Shown here: in pieces, positions 23,938 to 36,176 of the stretch
Layout: each line of letters begins with the position of its first letter
Position numbering within the stretch: position 1 is the first letter of the stretch
Assembly (NCBI GenBank): GCA_027924645.1
Contig: BSBN01001252.1
Location: 1,043,501-1,107,500 of the forward strand
DNA: 64,000 bases
Source of the DNA: Cunninghamia lanceolata
Lineage: Eukaryota; Streptophyta; Pinopsida; Cupressales; Cupressaceae
Direction of reading: 5' to 3'
Program-made: the position numbers and the translations under genes
The notes under the pieces: generated by a model
What the model saw: the letters and a program-made list of their open reading frames with translations, nothing else
What the model was told of the DNA's origin: nothing
The model's database searches: none

Positions 23938-26900
23938 TGTCGTCATACAAGAAGGATAGTCTGAAGTTTGATGGAACCAACTTCACTCTCTGGAAAGGTC
24001 ACATGAAATGTCATTTGGAGTGTATGGGAAAAGCATACTTGACCATGGTCTCAAAACCATATGTTCCTCCACAGGGTGGTCTGACAACTCTAAATGAAAT
24101 CATAGATGCTGAAAACAATCTGCGGACCAAGGAAGCTGTTCTAAGCGCATTGAATGACTCAGATCTCTCAAATGTTATTGACCTACCAACTGCATATGAG
24201 ATCTAGACTAAACTGGACCTTCTGTATGAAGGAGATGAGTTTGTCAAGAGTGCAAGGTTGTAAAGTCTGAAAGGGAAATTTGAAAGATTGAAGATGAGAG
24301 ATGATGAAAATATCACTACCTTTATGCCAAGAGTGAATGAGCTATTGTGTGGAATCAGGAATGCTGGTGGAGTTCTGGATGAAAATGAAATTGTATGCAA
24401 AATTCTTAGATCTCTTCCTGCTGCCTACAAAATCAAGGTTGCTGCCATTGATGAATTCAGAGCCCATACAACTATCACAAGAGAGCAACTGGCTGGCAAA
24501 CTAGCTACATTTGAAATGACTAAGTTTGGAGATGATCCCCCCAAGACTGAATCTGCATTCAAAGCCAGTGCCTATGTGAAAGGCAAACAAAGATTTGATC
24601 TGGGAGAGAACTCTTCAAGGAAGCTGTCATGGTATGATCAAGCAAGGAAAGACATGGAAGAGGAAGAAGCAGAAACAACTCAACTTGAAGCCCTCATTGC
24701 AAAGAGACTACCAAGAGGGTCTGGTAAGTATGAAGGAAAACTACCCTTTAAGTGCTTCAATTGCAATAAGATTGGTCATTTTGCTTCAAGATGTCTGGAA
24801 AGATCTACAAGGTCTAATACTAACAGACAAAGGTTTCAAAAGAACTGCTATTATGTTAATGAAGAAGATGACAATGAAGGAGTAACAGATGATGAATCAG
24901 AAATAGGAAGCAAATCTGGAAATGAATGGGTGTTTATTGCCATCAAGGAAGAAGAACCAATATCCTCTGAATCTGTCAATCATAAGGTTGTAGAAAAAGC
25001 TTTGGCTGCCCAAATTGAAGAAAAGGATGATTGGGTTATTGACAGTGGATGCTCTCACCACTTGACAGGTGACAAGAAAAAGTTCTTAGATTTAGAAAGG
25101 TATGAAGGAGGAATGGTAAAGTTTGGTGACAATTCTGTAGGTAGAATCAGAGATAGGGGAACTATTTCTTTTGATGGAAAGAGCAAAACTGGTAATGTAC
25201 TGTATGTTGAAGGATTGAAGCACAATCTTCTTAGTGTTGGACAGTTAGTAGATAAAGGTTATGATCTCCGGTTCAAAAATGGAAGATGCAGGATCTTTGA
25301 AAGCTCCAGAACCAAGATTGCATCCGGTACTCAAACAAAAGGTAATATCTTCCATCTGGTTGGTTCAAATAAAAGTTGTCTGTTTGTTCAAGTTGATCAG
25401 AGTTGGCTATGGTATAGAAGAATGTGTCATGTAAATTTTGATAACATCATCAAGATAAGCAATATTCAGGCTGTAAGAGATCTTCCAAAATTGGTAAAAC
25501 CTACAAATAGTTTGTGCAAAGAATGTCAGCTAGGTAAACAAAGTAGAGTCTCTTTCAAAAGCAAAGATTAGTCCTCTACCAGATTATTGGAATTAGTTCA
25601 TACTGATCTATGTGGTCTGACAAGAATCAAAAGTATGCAAGGTGATAGATATTTCATGTTACTGATTGATGATCATTCCCAGATGATGTGGGTTACCTTT
25701 CTGAAAGAGAAATCAGAAGCCTTTGAGAAGTTCAAAATCTTCAAGGCTATGGTAGAGAATTAGACCGGATTGAAACTGAAGTGTCTAAGGTCTGATAGAG
25801 GTGGTGAATTCACATCCAGTGAATTCATAGACTTTTGTGAGAAGCATGGCATAAAGAGACAGTTGTCTACTCCTAGGACTCCACAGCAGAATGGAGTAGT
25901 TGAGAGAAAGAACCGGACCATCCAGGAAGCTTACAGGACAATGATGATGGAAGCAAATGTTCCTCAGATGTTTTGGAGAGCAGCTGTCAGCACTGCAGTT
26001 TACACTCTTAACCAAGTTCAAATCAGGAACAATACCGGTAAGACTCCTTATGAACTTTGGTTTGGTATAACTCCTACTGTGAGATATTTCAGAGTATTTG
26101 GTAGCAAGTGTTACATCAAAAGAGATGAAGATCTAGGAAAGTTTGATGCTAGAAGTGATGAAGGAATTTTCTTGGGTTACTCCACTCAAAGCAAAGCATA
26201 CCGGTGTTACAATAAGAGACTGAAAAAGATGATAGAAAGTACAAATGTGAAGGTTGATGAAGGAATTGAGAAGCCCTCAAGGTTTTATGAATATGATGAA
26301 GATGATCAGGATGGTGCTCTAATTCAAGGAACTCAATCCCTTCCTGAAAGTTAGATTCAGACTAATCCAGTAAATCAGGAAGAAGAGGTTTGTCTGAATG
26401 AACCTGATCAAGAAACAACAGTGCAAGAGACTCCCAAAGTTCCAAGGTATGTAACTTTAAATCACTCTGAAGATCAGATCATAGGTGACAAAAGCAAAGG
26501 GGTACAAACAAGGAGGAAAATTACTCAAAATTTAGATGAATGTTGTTTGATTTCAAAGATTGAACCTCAGACAATAAATGAAGCATGCAATGATGAAAAT
26601 TGGACAAAAGCAATGGAAGAAGAGTTGATGCAAATTGAGAAAAATCACACTTGGGATCTTGTTCCCAGACCTAGAAACAAGAATGTGATTGGAACCAAAT
26701 GGGTCTTCTAGAACAAACTAAATGAGGTTGGTGAAAATATTAGAAACAAAGCCAGATTGGTCTGCAAAGGCTACTCTCAAATAGAAGGAATTGATTTTGA
26801 AGAAACCTTTGCTCTGGTAGCAAGAATTGAAGTAGTCAGATTATTTCTTGCATTTGCTACCTTCAAAGACTTCAAGGTATATCAGATGGATGTCAAGTCT

Positions 26901-28097
26901 ACCTTCCTAAATGGTGATCTGGAAGAAGAAGTTTACATTAAACAAATGGATGGATTTCAATTGTCTGATAATGATGATATGGTCTGCAAGTTGAAGAAAG
27001 CATTGTATGGATTGAAGCAAGCCCCAAGAGCATGGTATGAAAGGTTGGATAGGCATCTTGTGTAGATTGGATTCAACAAAGGTACTGCAGACAGTAACTT
27101 ATATTTCAAAATTGATCATGAAAACATTTTGATTGTTGAAGTGTTTGTGGATGATATCATTTTTGGAGGAAGAGATAGTATGTGCAAAACTTTTGCAAAT
27201 TAGATGAAAAGTGAGTTTGAAATGTCTATGCCTGGTGAAATGAACTTCTTCTTGGGTCTGCAAATTACTCAAACAAAGAAAGGGATCTTCATTTCTCAGA
27301 CCAAATATGTGAAAGAATTGTTGAAGAAGTTCGGTATGGAAAATTCAAAGCCAATGAACACTCCTATGGCAATCGGATGTAGGTTGAGCAAAGATGATGA
27401 CTCTCCAAAGGCAGATCAGACAAAGTATAGATCAATGATTGGTGGATTGTTGTATCTCACTCAGACTAGACCAGATATAATGCAGGCTGTTGGTCTTGTG
27501 GCAAGATTCTAGGCTGATCCTAGAGAATCTCATGTTATGGCAATCAAAAAAAATTTTAGGTACTTGAAAGGAACAGTTGAGTATGGTCTATGGTACCCTA
27601 GAGATCCAGATTTCTCTCTTCATGCATATCCAGATGCAGATTGGGCAGGAGATGTGGATGAATGGAAGAGCACCAGTGGTGGAACATTCTTTTTGGGAAA
27701 GAGATTGGTTTCTTGGCTAAGCAAGAAACAAGAGGCAATATCTCTGTCTACAACTGAAGCAGAATATATTGCAGCAGCAAGTAGTTGCACTCAAATTTTA
27801 TGGATGAAGCAGATGTTAAGAGACATGAAAGTAGAATATGAGGAGCCTATCACAATTTTCTATGATAATTCAAGTGCAATAAACATTTCTAAGAATCTGG
27901 TGTTGCATTCTAAGACCAAGCACATATCTATCAAGTTTCACTTTCTGAGAGAACAAGAGAACAAGGATGAAGTCAGATTGGAGTATGTACCCTCCAAGGA
28001 TCAGATTGCAGATATTTTTACTAAACCTCTTCCCAAGGACTCTTTTGAGTATCTCCAGGAGAAGTTAGGGGTCATGGCCCCTCCAATGATGAACTAG
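23938..28097 (+). pseudogene. Gag-pol polyprotein of SIRE-like Copia
   Basis: One frame of about 1386 codons from ATG at 23938 to TAG at 28095, with no frameshift. In order: gag (KFDGTNFTLWKGHMKCHLE), zinc knuckle CFNCNKIGHFASRC near 24757, and protease VIDSGCSHHL near 25036. Integrase follows (CKECQLGKQ, HTDLCG, SDRGGEF, QQNGVVERKNRT), with Asp, Asp and Glu kept. RT has FVDD near 27148, and RNase H has DADWAGD, TTEAEYIAA and NSSAINISKN. Nonsense codons are TAG at 24204, 25569, 25761, 26352, 26709, 27063, 27201 and 27510, and TAA at 24261. Catalytic motifs are otherwise intact, so decay is recent compared with the neighbours. Confidence 0.93.
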
Positions 28098-28229
28098 GAT
28101 GCACTGATGTGCATCAGTCTGGTGGATATCACAGTCATATCTTGTGATCCGGATTGATGATGGGGAGCTGCTACTAAGGGGGAGCAGCTGGTATGATTCT
28201 GATATGTTACAAGTGCAAGTATGAGCCCT

Positions 28230-28420
28230 TTGCCATTGATGTCAAAGGGGGAGAGAAGACATGTGAAAAATAAGTGGTTGATGATCAAAGGGGGAGTAGT
28301 AAAGGAAGAGAAGACATGTGAAGAGTTGTTGTTGATAGGGGGAGCTGTGACAGAAAAGAGAAGTTCTTGTCTTGATGGTTTTTCACATCATATGTTGCCA
28401 TCAATGACAAAGGGGGAGAT
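28230..28420 (+). other. Polypurine tract array of SIRE-like Copia
   Basis: Four G-rich tracts lie near 28243-28252, 28287-28296, 28337-28344 and 28410-28420. The last, AAAGGGGGAGAT, abuts the 3' LTR and is the priming tract. The phrases CTTTGCCATTGATGTCAAAG and GTTGCCATCAATG around the first and last recur in the same order at 41275-41421 in the pol-less element. Confidence 0.8.
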
Positions 28421-29711
28421 TGTTGCAAGTATGAGGTTAACCAGTGTTGTCATTGATGTCAACATACTCATATTGCATTGGTAAGAAGGTTTGGATGAGC
28501 TGTGTGTTGAGGATATTGAGAAAAGTAGTCTCAATCAGGAATAGTGAAGAACAGTGATAAGAAGAAGGCAAATGTACTCAATAGGTTGAGAATCAAAGGA
28601 TGTGGATTAAAGGGTTTGTAGATATGAGTCTTGAGATGATCCAGTTAAGATTTTAGAGGTCCGTATGAAGATATGAAAAAGTTGTGATTGGTCAAGTAGA
28701 ACCGGTTCTGGGAGATGCTCCGGAGGAATAGAGTGTCACAAAAAGGTCCGGTGAGATCTGGAGGTGCATTATCAGACTCTGCGGATTGGAAGGAGTGTTT
28801 GGGATGTCCTTGTGGTCTGTCATCTCAGTTTGTACAAAGTTTGGAGGTCTGGAAGAACCTTTTTTAGTTTGATAGTCGCGACAGACTGTGTTCTTAAAGT
28901 TTTAGATGAAGAGGAGAAGAGATTCCAGTGAGTAGAGGAAGTGCGGATGTACCTGGTCAATCAGGAAAGCTTGTGAAGGTTCTTGGATCATGTTGAGGTT
29001 ATGTTTTCGGTCTGCATTGGTGGTAGAGCCCAGAATTGAAGATATTCTTCTGGATGAAGTTCTTGTTCAGACTAGCCAACCGGATGAGTTGTTCATCTTA
29101 CGAATGTTCTTGTGGTGGCCGACCGGATGTATTAATCATCTTGCAAATGTCCTTATGGTTGATTGCTGACTTAGATGATTGTTCCTAAGTTGATGTCTTG
29201 TATAAATAAAGGTTTGTGAGTTCATTTCAAAGTGGGTTGAGTAGCGGATGAGTGTGGTATAACGAAAGAGCGAAGGGCAGAGCAGAAGTATCTCAGGCCT
29301 AAATGGAACTGATCCAGACATGGTAAAGATGTCAATCTCCAGTTTAAGTTTGTGATTCTTATCACTTTGTAGATAGTGTGTCTCTTGTAGGCAGTGTGCC
29401 TCTTTGTGAGCAGTGTGCTAGGTAGTGAGCCCTAATTGGCATGTGCCATTCATTTTTTCTTATTCTTCTAATAGAGAATAATCCTTGGGTTAATCACCTC
29501 GTGGTTTTTCCCTTAACCAGGTTTTCCACATCAAAATCTTGGTGTCCAATGTGTTGATGTTTATCTGCTCCTATGTTTATGCATTATGCTTTCATGGATG
29601 GTTAATTGATATGCTATTAACTAACAAAGAAGAATCAAGTGTTTGAAGTAGAAGCAAGTTTCTGTACAACTAATTCACCCCCCCTTTCAGTTGTGTGCCC
29701 TAGATCTAACA
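28421..29711 (+). repeat. 3' LTR of SIRE-like Copia
   Basis: TGTTGCAAG...TCTAACA, 1291 bp, matching 22589-23879 with a low level of scattered substitutions. Confidence 0.95.
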
Positions 29712-29716
29712 ATTTG
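29712..29716. repeat. Target-site duplication ATTTG, right copy
   Basis: Identical to 22584-22588. Confidence 0.95.
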
Positions 29717-30404
29717 CTAGTATGGCATCCCATGCGCCCTTGTCACAGATAATGGAAAACCATTTAGAAATAATGATGTTTGTACCCTTTGTTAACAATT
29801 CCATATTCAACATCATTGGTCCACTCTATATTATCCCCAAGGTAACAGCCAAGCTGAGGCAACTAATAAAACCTTACTTCAAATCCTCAAGAAAGTTTTC
29901 AATGAAACTAGTCGTGACTGGCACCTCCACATCCATCCCTCCCTTTAGGCCTATCACACTAGCATCTACTCTCCTATTGGAGCGACTCCATACTCACTTG
30001 TCTTTGGAGTTGAAGCTATCCTGCCAATCGAGATCAAGATGCCCTCATTGTACATCTCTTTGCATAATGTCATCACTGAAGAAGATTACTGTGTTGCATG
30101 CCTCCAAGAGTTAGAGATATTGGATGAACGATAGCTCAACGCCTTGAATCATCTCCAAGCATATCAGAATCGGCTTCGTAGATCCTACAACAATAAAATC
30201 TGTACTAGAGAGTTTACATTAGGTGACCTGGTCTTAAAAGAAAATCAAAAGAATTTCTTAGAGCGAGACAAGAAAGGGAAATTTGAGCCTAATTGGTTGG
30301 GCCCCTATGTCATGTTAGCTAAGTATGGTTCAGGAGCACATCACCTCTCTACTCTTGAAGGAGAAGTGATTGAAGAACCTATGAACATCATCCACCTAAA
30401 ATGA
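29717..30404 (+). pseudogene. Gypsy integrase, C-terminal half
   Basis: This continues the frame cut at 22588: YGIPCALVTDNGKPFRN holds the second catalytic Asp, and PQGNSQAEATNKTLLQ holds the Glu. GATPYSLVFGVEAILPIE and the C-terminal domain (KGKFEPNWLGPYVML, GEVIEEPMNIIHLK) close the protein at TGA or stop near 30404. Internal stops interrupt it (for example near 29790, 29948 and 30131). Wording matches plant Ty3/Gypsy integrases of the Tat/Athila side rather than chromoviruses; no chromodomain follows. Confidence 0.88.
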
Positions 30405-32398
30405 TTCCATAGTTAGACTACTAAATACCCTAAATCAAAATACGAAAAAATAAAAAGTGTGTCAAAAAATCCAAAAAAATTCAAAAAATCAAGGAAGGAA
30501 AGAAAAATAATTTGTCCTATGGTGAAAACCACACCTCGTAGCGCCTTGGGCAAGTACCATGATGAAAACATGTTTACAGGTGTCATGTGTAGGTTCAAAT
30601 TTGGATCCATTGTTCATCCACACCATTATTACATCCACCATCCCATCCACTTCATCCATTACCCATCATTCCCACTACCTAAGATTTTAACCATTCCATA
30701 AACCTAACTATCCATCATTCTCAAAATATACATCCTCCCATCACCAACTTGTATATGTTTCACAAGAAATTGAGTAAAAAAAAGCAAAATTCTCACCCAT
30801 CATCAACACACCTACCTTTATTCCCTCCCACCAGTGATCTACACACCTTCATCACCTTCCATCAAGCTATCCCCCTATCTGAGCTTTCATCAGGCACCCC
30901 TACCTTCCTCATTTTTTTAATAGAGTGAGTAACAAAAAAACAAAATTCCCACCTACCATAACCCCTTATCATCCTAAGCCCCCCTCATCCCCCATACTAA
31001 TTATCAAATCATTCTATCCTATTTAAGCCCCTGACACACTTGGTCCCCCTTGTGATTCATTACATCACGTCTTTGCACCGCCAACACATCACCTAGCCAA
31101 TTACCATCAATCCCCTTCACTTCACACCCTATCAATCCTTGTCCTAACCGTGGTTTCAATACATGGTATAGTCTAAAAGTTGACAGTTCTATCCTCTAAC
31201 CAGGCATCATCCCTCTACATCATCCCATTTATCAAGTTGCCAAAACTACATAGCATCATCACCTGCGTCTTAATGTGCCTTGATCCTATAGATATAGAGT
31301 ATGTAGGTAGTCTGGAATATGAAGGAAGTATCTGGTATGTAGGTACATAATATTGCACCCATCCAACCCCACTTGGATGGTCCCTATCCCCTGAGCTAGT
31401 TGATTACACTTGATCTCAACACAATACACTTGCCGCACATACTATCCAAGCATCACACTTTCACTCAAATCATCAACTATCAGATCAACTTCACCGACAA
31501 CTCATGGCCTACATATCTTTCCACCCATCCTTTGATTTATCCTAATCATCCATTAATTCCTATCTTATGGGTGCATCCTTCCTACAATAGGCAGAATCCT
31601 TAATCTACACCCATCTTGGCAAGATATATAATGGTTGTCTGTTTGGTCAGTTGGTCCTTTGCTTATCTATTTTTATCTTTTGTTCTATTCTGGAATCATT
31701 TCAAAACTAATTTGATCTTACTATATCCTGGTATGTGGCAAAAAATCTAGAATGGGGTAGGTCATTACTTCCGTATGTCATGCTTGTGGGATGTTCTCAT
31801 TGCTCCACTTTAGTATTCATATCTTGTGGATAGTAGGGTTGGTTCATGCATATTAGTTTCCTTTTGCATCTAAGGTAATGCATACCTTTTGTGTACTAAG
31901 GGCTTATGTTGTGGATCCCCCTCATTCATCTAGACAAGATTGTACTATGTTGGGTATGTATGGGATTGCCTTCTTGTTTGCAGAGTCAAGTCCAATGCAT
32001 GGGATACCATGCCACCCTGGTTCCTTATACCTTGGTGCATAACATCTCATGCTATATCAACAGTAGTGCTCATACTTGTTTACATAATTTCTAATACATT
32101 CTATCAACCCATTTGTCCCTACATCCTACATATACATCCCTATTACCAATGTCCCATCCCATATCTCACTCCAAGTTTCATCGAAATCCACTTCATTTCC
32201 CCCCCACCTACCTATTCATTTTGAAAATCTATTTCCTCTTCCATATTACACTTCGTGACCATTTTCAAGCCCTTGGCATCATGATCAATAAATCAAATCA
32301 TCCATCCATGACTTTCTGATTCCCTTTCATTACCTATTATTAATTAACCACCCCTTTGCATTCCATTAGTCATTTTCCACTATCATTATAATAAATAT
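30405..32398 (+). other. Post-pol spacer of the Tat-like element, with conserved block
   Basis: It opens with A-rich sequence (AAAAATCC words). At 30516-30591 lies the block ATGGTGAAAAC...GGGCAAGTACCATGATGAAAAC, also present in the pol-less Gypsy at 3271-3350. The rest is CAT- and CCC-rich without a supported gene. Short frames such as 31400-31603 look like composition artefacts. Confidence 0.6.
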
Positions 32399-32650
32399 TT
32401 ATTAATCTGAGCATATATTCATTATCCATTTCATAACCATTTTTTCATTATTTATTAATATATGTTCATTAATATGAGCATATATTCATTATCCATTCCA
32501 TAACCATTTTTCATTATTCATTAATATATGTTTATTAATCTTAGCATATATCCATTATCCATTCCATAACCATTTTTTCATTATTCATTAATAAATTTTT
32601 ATTAATTTGAGCATATTCATTTATCATTCATTTACATTTCATTAATGATT
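32399..32650 (+). repeat. 66-bp tandem repeat, about 3.5 units
   Basis: The unit starts TTATTAATCTGAGCATATAT and includes CATTATCCATTCCATAACC. Units begin near 32399, 32465 and 32530, with a partial fourth near 32596. Worn copies of its core reappear near 32660 and 32805. Confidence 0.75.
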
Positions 32651-33690
32651 CTCATCCATCATATATGTTTATTAATCTAGGCATATATTCATCCATCCAT
32701 TTACATTCTATTATCATTTATCCCCATTGATCATTTTCCATTATCATTCCCCATTTATCCATTAAGTCATTTGCCATTCCATTATTATTACCATCCATCA
32801 TATGTGTTTATTCCTCTAAGCATATATATTGTCCATTATCCATTATCCATTTTCATTTTTTCATTTGCATCTTGTTTTATTATCATTAGTAATTCTTTTT
32901 TACATTTTATCCATTTTCCACTGGTTCATTATCATTAATAGTTGGTTCATTAGTCCACATCATTCGTCCATTATATCATTAGTCCATTAACCCATTTTAC
33001 ATCACATGTTTTCATTACATCCCATTTCATTATCATTAATATATTATCCACATTATCCATATCAACTACCCATAAATATTAATAAAACCATGTCATACAT
33101 GCATACATAATCATCACCCATTTCAACACACACATACATAAATCATATATCCCTCATCGAATCCAACATCATAAAATGATGCCATATATACACATTCATA
33201 ATGAACATCATCACATTGAATATATCCTAAACCCATGTCATATATCCATGTCCATAAAATCAAAAACATAAAGCATCCATAACCTGCATATCATAATCAT
33301 CATCATAATCCATACTCACATCCATAAAAGTAAATCATATATTCTCACATACATCATCAATCATCACGTGCATATACATCATATTGTCCAATGCCATGTC
33401 ATCTTGCATCACACATACATTATCAATCACATCATTTATCATATATCATACATCATATTATCCATCATAGTATCATCAAACACATACAACATCCATAACA
33501 TGCATGTCAGTACATCATGAAGCTCAAATATCATAATCCACATCATAATCCATAAACACACATAAATAAAATCCATAAGCATAGTCCATCACATCACAAG
33601 TTCCATCTCATATATATACATCAAAAAATGATCATGATACATCAAGTCCTGAGGACCTGTCAAAAATACATATGTATAATGAAAATCACG
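32651..33690 (+). repeat. CAT/ATCC-rich low-complexity stretch
   Basis: Nearly all words are ATCAT, CATACAT, ATCCAT or AATCC. No reading frame is meaningful. It precedes the antisense PMD frame, and the equivalent spacer of the pol-less Gypsy is also rich in this word on the sense strand. Confidence 0.6.
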
Positions 33691-33699
33691 AGTCTGTAA

Positions 33700-35033
33700 G
33701 CCCCTAAGTGGAACTATCCCATGCTGAGGCCCTTGATTGGGATGGCCCTACATCTCTCTATAGAGGTGGCCCCATAACCTGTTGCCCCACTTGTCTAGGA
33801 ACTAGTCCCTGTCCTAGTACTAATACCTGTACCAGAGGTGGCTGCTGCACTAACCACTCATACTGCCCTATCCTTCTCGATCTTGATGCCCCCAAACTGC
33901 TACAATAGCTCTCTCTCTCTCTAACCTACCAATACCAAGTGCTCAAACAACATCTTGTAATGTTGTGCCTCCCTCTTGGCCTCATAGGCTTACTGCTGCA
34001 TAGTCCTGAACATATTGTGCTCCTACTGGTATCTCTGAGCCTGTGCCTGGGTTAGTTGCATCTACAACTGTGCTATTTGGCCTTGTAATTGGTCCACCTG
34101 CCCATCACCCTGTCCCTGTGCCAGCTACCCCTATAGCTGTGCTACCTATCCTTGTAGCTACTAAACTTGAGCCTACATCTGTTGCACCAGTCCCTGCAGC
34201 CTAACCAACTTCACTGCTCCATCCCTATCTCCATCTCCTCCTCCTACCCCTCCATCACCCTCCTCATCCACATCCATCTCCACAATCTCTACATCCTCCT
34301 CTCCATCATCCCCATCATCTCCTGCTACTGGTGCTATGACTGCCTAGCCTACCAATGTAGTCAATCTAACTAGTCTCTGCTGATCCCACCACTTATCATA
34401 TAGTGTCATCATCCCTGCATCAGCCACCTATGCTCTTGCCTCCCATGCCCTCCCCTACAGCCCATCAAACTATAATATCATTGCTCATGGGTTAGGACCC
34501 CATTGTGGTACCTCTACATGTATCTGTGCAAACACTGCCTACTCTTGCAACACATCTTGGGGCAATCCAAACTGACGAGCCACCCGATTTGGCATATATT
34601 GTTCAATGATCAGCTATGTGCGCACCATTTGGTATCATTGTTGTGTGACATGCCTCAACTACACTTAAAGTCCTCCAACTAGATCTTGCACTCTCTCCAT
34701 GGCCTCCAAATGACTGACTATACATCATCGATCATCCTCCTCAAGTAGCCGAGATCACCCAATCTATGATGCTGCAAAACTCCTCTATAAGCATACACAT
34801 ACAACCGATGGCTAGGCTGATCTCTCACTGTCACTAGCCTCGTGATTGCAATGTGTTCTTAGGCCTAGATGTGTAGCAGTGTCACTCCGCACCCCAAACT
34901 CATAGATCATTGGTATACCACCACATCCATATCATGATATAGATGTGCTAACACACACGACCCCCACACAAAGACCACTCCATCTTAGAACATCTGAAGT
35001 AGAACCATCTCCCAACCCAATGGGAATCCCCTC
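33700..35033 (-). pseudogene. Antisense PMD-type ORF, C-terminal part
   Basis: Minus-strand reading gives IIEQYMPNRVARQFGLPQDV near 34570-34630, which matches the conserved end of plant mobile domain (PMD, MAIN-like) proteins. An Asp/Glu/Gly-rich tract (near 34210-34330) and a Gln-rich, heptad-like tail (QLQGQIAQL, AQAQRYQ, REAQHYKMLFEHL) follow. Many stops interrupt it. It is the continuation of 42539-43590, separated by the pol-less element at 35039. As an antisense ORF between pol and 3' LTR it is not needed for transposition in known elements. Confidence 0.65.
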
Positions 35034-35038
35034 GATCA
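35034..35038. repeat. Target-site duplication GATCA, left copy
   Basis: GATCA precedes the left LTR and recurs at 42534-42538. Confidence 0.93.
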
Positions 35039-36108
35039 TGTTGTCAAGAGACACTACTAGGTATGTTAGGTGTTGTTATTGATGGCAACTAAATCTATCT
35101 TACACATCTGCATTGTATCAGTGGATCTTACCGAAAGTCAGAGTGCAGATTTATCTAAGTCCGGATAGACAGGATTCGAGCATTTGACAAGGTTGAGCAT
35201 CTTAGTCCGCATTTCTCCATAGGCAATCATATTATGCTGTGAATCTGAGGGAATGATAAGGGATGTCAGGGATACCTAAATCCAAGATTTTAGCCTTCGA
35301 TGATAAAGGGATTGTAAGTTACAAGCATCTGAGTATCGGGTTTTGGTTAAGACAGTTCAGTCCGGTGAAGAATAGGCCGACCTGGTGTTTGATCCTTGTG
35401 TGGATTAATAGAAGTGGTTGGTTGAGCAATTTATGAGGTCTAGTGATATTGGTCGACATGTGTGGTGACTTGAACACATAGGTCTTGGTCCACATTGATA
35501 TTTATGCATGGATTCAGCTGATAAAATAATATTCTTGATATAGTTTCCAAGTTTTCTTAAGGCCGACTGCAGTTGATGTAATTTCATGTAGCAGATATAT
35601 ATGATCGATGGATTCAAGCATTTTGACATAAGGATGTGAAAATATGAAGGGATAGGTGTGAAGTAAAGAGATCTAAGCTCCGGATCATGGTAGAATAGTG
35701 AAGCAGGGCAGAGAGAGATGAAGTGTGTAAAGTCAGTGTATTGAGCACAACCGGAACTGTAATTTCTTTAGTTCAAATTTCCTATGAACTTTTGTAATCA
35801 ATTCCGTAGACAGTGAGCCTCCTTTGAGCAGTGAGCTCTGGGCAGTGTGCATGAAGGCATGTTCCTTCCCCATTTATAATACTTTTAATAGAGTATAAAT
35901 TCTTGTGGGTTAACCCCCACCGTGGCTTTTCCCTTAACCAGGTTTCCACGTAAAAATCCTGGTGTTCATGTGTTATGGTCTTATTGTTTCTACTCTTATG
36001 TTCATGCTTCTTTCTTTTGGATGTATGTGGTAAATTTATAAAGCGACATAACATTAAGTTTTGCAGAACACTTATTCACCCCCCTCTCAGTGTTTGTTAA
36101 TTTCAACA
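35039..36108 (+). repeat. 5' LTR of pol-less Copia-like element
   Basis: TGTTGTCAAGAGACAC...TTTCAACA. It aligns with 41422-42533 with moderate divergence and a few indels. U5 carries CACCGTGGCTTTTCCCTTAACC, close to the SIRE-like Copia LTR. Confidence 0.93.
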
Positions 36109-36110
36109 AT

Positions 36111-36122
36111 TGGTATCAGAGC
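36111..36122 (+). other. Primer binding site, initiator tRNA-Met type
   Basis: TGGTATCAGAGC, two bases after the LTR. The flanking AACAATTGGTATCAGAGC is the same as in the SIRE-like Copia. Confidence 0.92.
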
Positions 36123-36176
36123 AAGGTTCCTTGGAAGAAGTTTAACAACTTGAGGAAGATCTGGGAAGGTGTTTCA

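Larger units (their letters stand above)
22589..29711 (+). mobile_element. Complete SIRE-like Ty1/Copia retrotransposon
   Basis: The element is 7123 bp with two 1291-bp LTRs, ATTTG target duplications, an initiator tRNA-Met PBS, one gag-pol frame and a G-rich polypurine tract. Domain order (gag, protease, integrase, RT, RNase H) defines Copia. RT wording ([43 protein letters not shown]) and several AAAGGGGGAG tracts before the 3' LTR point to the SIRE/Maximus group. No env-like ORF is visible. Nine nonsense codons make it non-functional, but no frameshift occurred. It sits in the integrase of the Tat-like Gypsy. Confidence 0.95.

Noticed and set aside
23938..28097. Frequent in-frame TAG as programmed read-through or a reassigned codon
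   Set aside because: The stops differ in position and context, related plant elements have Gln or Trp there, and deamination explains them more simply.
30784..31603. Regularly spaced short words as a possible CRISPR-like array
   Set aside because: Composition is CAT/CCC-rich without a constant repeat or spacer length, and the context is a plant retroelement.
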